Below, in pieces: positions 12,085-12,664 of a DNA stretch of 12,664 nt (within the stretch, counting starts at the first letter, position 1; every line of letters starts with the position of its first letter). The position numbers and the translations under genes were made by a program. The DNA is from Streptosporangiaceae bacterium (GTDB taxonomy: Bacteria; Actinomycetota; Actinomycetes; Streptosporangiales; Streptosporangiaceae): the NCBI GenBank assembly GCA_030045295.1, contig JASIGD010000432.1, positions 1 through 12,664 of the forward strand, given 5' to 3'. The notes below the pieces were generated by a model that saw only the letters and a list, made by a program, of their open reading frames with translations, had not been told where the DNA came from and ran no database searches.

Positions 12085-12664
12085 ATGAGCACCTTGACGC
12101 GGGCACGGCCTGATGCAGCGGTTCCGGCCCGGCTCCTCAGCGTGCCGCTGGCAGTGACGTTCCTGGCCGAGTTCACCTCGCTTACCAGCTTCTTCCTGCT
12201 GCTGTCGGTGATGCCGATGCTGACGGCGGCGGCTGGCGGCGGCAGCTCCGGTGCCGGGCTGATCACCGGGTCCCTGCTGGTCGGCACCGTGGCTGCCGAG
12301 GCCGCGGCCGTGGCAGCGATCAGGCGGCTCGGCTGCCGGGTGGTGCTCGCGGTCGGAGCCGTGCTGCTCGGCGCGCCGGCCCTGGCCATGCTCGCCCGCG
12401 AGCCCCAGGCCGTCATGGTGAGCATCAGCTTGGTGCGCGGGATCGGCTTCGGCTTGTGCGGCGTGGTCACCGGCACGCTCACCGCCAAGCTGCTGCCTGC
12501 CGAACGGCGCGGCGAAGGGCTGGGCCTGCTCGGCGTCGTCTCAGGCGTCCCGGCCGTAGTCGCGCTGCCGGCCGGGATCTGGCTCGCGGGACACCACCTG
12601 GCCGCCGCGGCCGCGGCGATGGCAGCCTCCGCCGGCCTGCTGCCGCTGGCGGTGATCCGCTGGC
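12085..12664 (+). CDS. MFS transporter, N-terminal part (cut by window edge)
   Basis: The frame runs open from ATG 12085 to the end, giving 193 residues of an expected 380-420. There are about five to six membrane segments: after the MSTLTRARPDAAVPARLLSV tail come hydrophobic stretches at about 20-48, 55-78, 84-105, 112-132, 145-165 and 170-190. The segment VRGIGFGLCGVVTGTLTAKL with LPAERRGEGLGLLGV is the familiar MFS RGxGxG...P..RRGE..G pattern around helices 4-5. The substrate is unknown; divergence from a MocR regulator suggests an amino acid, vitamin-B6-related or other amine compound, or drug efflux, but this is inference. No Shine-Dalgarno is seen, and TACCGT sits 7 nt before the ATG. 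Confidence 0.85.
   Translation, partial: MSTLTRARPDAAVPARLLSVPLAVTFLAEFTSLTSFFLLLSVMPMLTAAAGGGSSGAGLITGSLLVGTVAAEAAAVAAIRRLGCRVVLAVGAVLLGAPALAMLAREPQAVMVSISLVRGIGFGLCGVVTGTLTAKLLPAERRGEGLGLLGVVSGVPAVVALPAGIWLAGHHLAAAAAAMAASAGLLPLAVIRW

Overview
The window is a very GC-rich, gene-dense chromosomal segment of an actinomycete. The basis for this is strong third-position G/C preference, MocR-type regulation, a SpoIIE-family phosphatase with a membrane sensor, and promoters with TANNNT -10 boxes placed so that transcripts could be leaderless. A Streptosporangiales- or Streptomyces-like soil organism is plausible, but no marker gene fixes the genus. I see no rRNA, tRNA, CRISPR array, insertion sequence, integrase or other sign of a mobile element.

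Left part (1-4132). A partial gene on the minus strand runs off the left edge and encodes the FAD-binding medium subunit of a xanthine/CO-dehydrogenase-type molybdenum hydroxylase. A small conserved-looking actinobacterial protein (83 aa) is divergent from it. Next comes a 917-residue orphan signalling phosphatase with a MASE1-like membrane sensor, two GAF-like domains and a SpoIIE/PP2C catalytic domain. No partner anti-sigma kinase or STAS antagonist is encoded here.

Middle part (4133-8829). A berberine-bridge-type FAD oxidase follows an 8-bp tandem repeat. An NADPH-dependent FMN reductase-family flavoprotein comes next, preceded by a 25-codon leader ORF with a strong ribosome-binding site whose stop codon overlaps the reductase start. 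Three minus-strand genes converge on this pair: a zinc-type alcohol dehydrogenase with altered metal-site residues, a DUF1801 protein whose stop codon is followed at once by a 12-bp perfect hairpin, and a PhnB-like VOC protein. Much of the region is redox enzymology and small-molecule handling, but the genes do not form one obvious pathway.

Right part (8830-12664). Two overlapping plus-strand genes for small multi-pass membrane proteins follow a perfect 8+8 bp palindrome that abuts the first start codon. The second protein has an 18-bp tandem repeat encoding an EPAAAP-rich N-terminus. A small two-cluster zinc-finger protein follows. The window ends with a divergent pair, a MocR/GntR aminotransferase-like regulator and a partial MFS transporter, separated by 47 bp with overlapping promoter elements and a direct repeat that could be the regulator's operator.

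No clearly new multigene system is visible. The best leads are the palindrome-controlled membrane pair, the leader ORF of the FMN reductase, the small zinc-finger protein with a probable leaderless start, and the orphan MASE1-GAF-GAF-phosphatase.
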